Shown: positions 63,771 through 64,000 of the stretch, piece by piece | Numbering within the stretch: the stretch's first letter is position 1 | Layout of the letters: each line of letters starts with the position of its first letter | DNA from: Cyclina sinensis | Lineage: Eukaryota; Mollusca; Bivalvia; Venerida; Veneridae | Assembly: GCA_012932295.1 (NCBI GenBank) | Contig: JAAONU010000001.1 | Location: forward strand, 18,414,120 to 18,478,119 | Length of the DNA: 64,000 bases | Direction: 5' to 3' | The notes under the pieces: generated by a model | What the model was told of the DNA's origin: nothing | Seen by the model: only the letters and a program-made list of their open reading frames with translations | The model's database searches: none | Translations under genes and position numbers: made by a program

Positions 63771-64000
63771 GTATTTTTCATATTTTTATAAGCAAGTGTA
63801 CTGTGATAATAGCTAATCATTGTTATACATGTACATATCTTTTTAAATAGCATGTGAAACGAATATCTTTTATAATCAGCTGTCAAATGTGACATTTCAT
63901 AAATGTCGATTTTTGCCGTAAAAAGCAACGTGTATAACAACAAAATAATGTTGTATTATGCATCACGGGTCTTTCAAATTTGAAAGATCCTATGCACCAA

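Overview
The window is eukaryotic nuclear DNA: AT-rich, intron-rich, crowded with degenerate repeats, with no bacterial or viral gene blocks. The coding exons give metazoan proteins (SAFB, TEDC2, tektin-4 and FOXK homologues). Several long repeats have a constant head, an internal array of about 165 bp units and a GGAC microsatellite tail, a layout known from bivalve 'pearl'-type elements. A marine bivalve (clam-like) genome is the best reading; this is inference, not a database match.

Layout, left to right. (1) 1-13082, minus: a SAFB/SLTM-like scaffold attachment factor, 5' end complete (SAP domain, acidic linker, RRM, His/Arg/Asp-rich region) and 3' end cut by the left edge. Its introns carry an RT remnant, TTAA- and TA-flanked MITE-like elements and a 24-bp tandem repeat; a degraded LINE lies in the large first intron. 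(2) 13083-20446: repeat-rich intergenic DNA with a LINE remnant, a 1.8 kb TTAA-flanked element and two SINE-like sequences. (3) 20448-30423, plus: a TEDC2-like gene (tubulin epsilon/delta complex protein 2), ten coding exons, 596 codons plus stop, one GC-AG intron and a 1.2 kb 17-bp minisatellite in an intron. (4) 34394-38146, minus: a complete six-exon tektin-4, 452 residues. (5) 38147-50054: repeats, including pearl-like elements of 2.6 and 1.0 kb. (6) 50055-61375, minus: a complete FOXK-type gene (FHA plus forkhead) of nine constitutive coding exons plus one candidate 51-nt cassette exon; a 2.2 kb pearl-like element ends about 20 bp from one of its splice donors. (7) 61376-64000: the FOXK upstream region and more repeats.

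Functionally, SAFB and FOXK act in the nucleus (chromatin/RNA and transcription), while TEDC2 and tektin-4 both serve centriole/cilium microtubules and lie tail to tail. Splice junctions were placed by hand from GT/GC-AG signals and reading-frame phase; every junction in the models below keeps frame. No expression data were available. Initiator codons were checked: the two upstream TTG codons that extend the tektin and FOXK frames were not accepted as starts.
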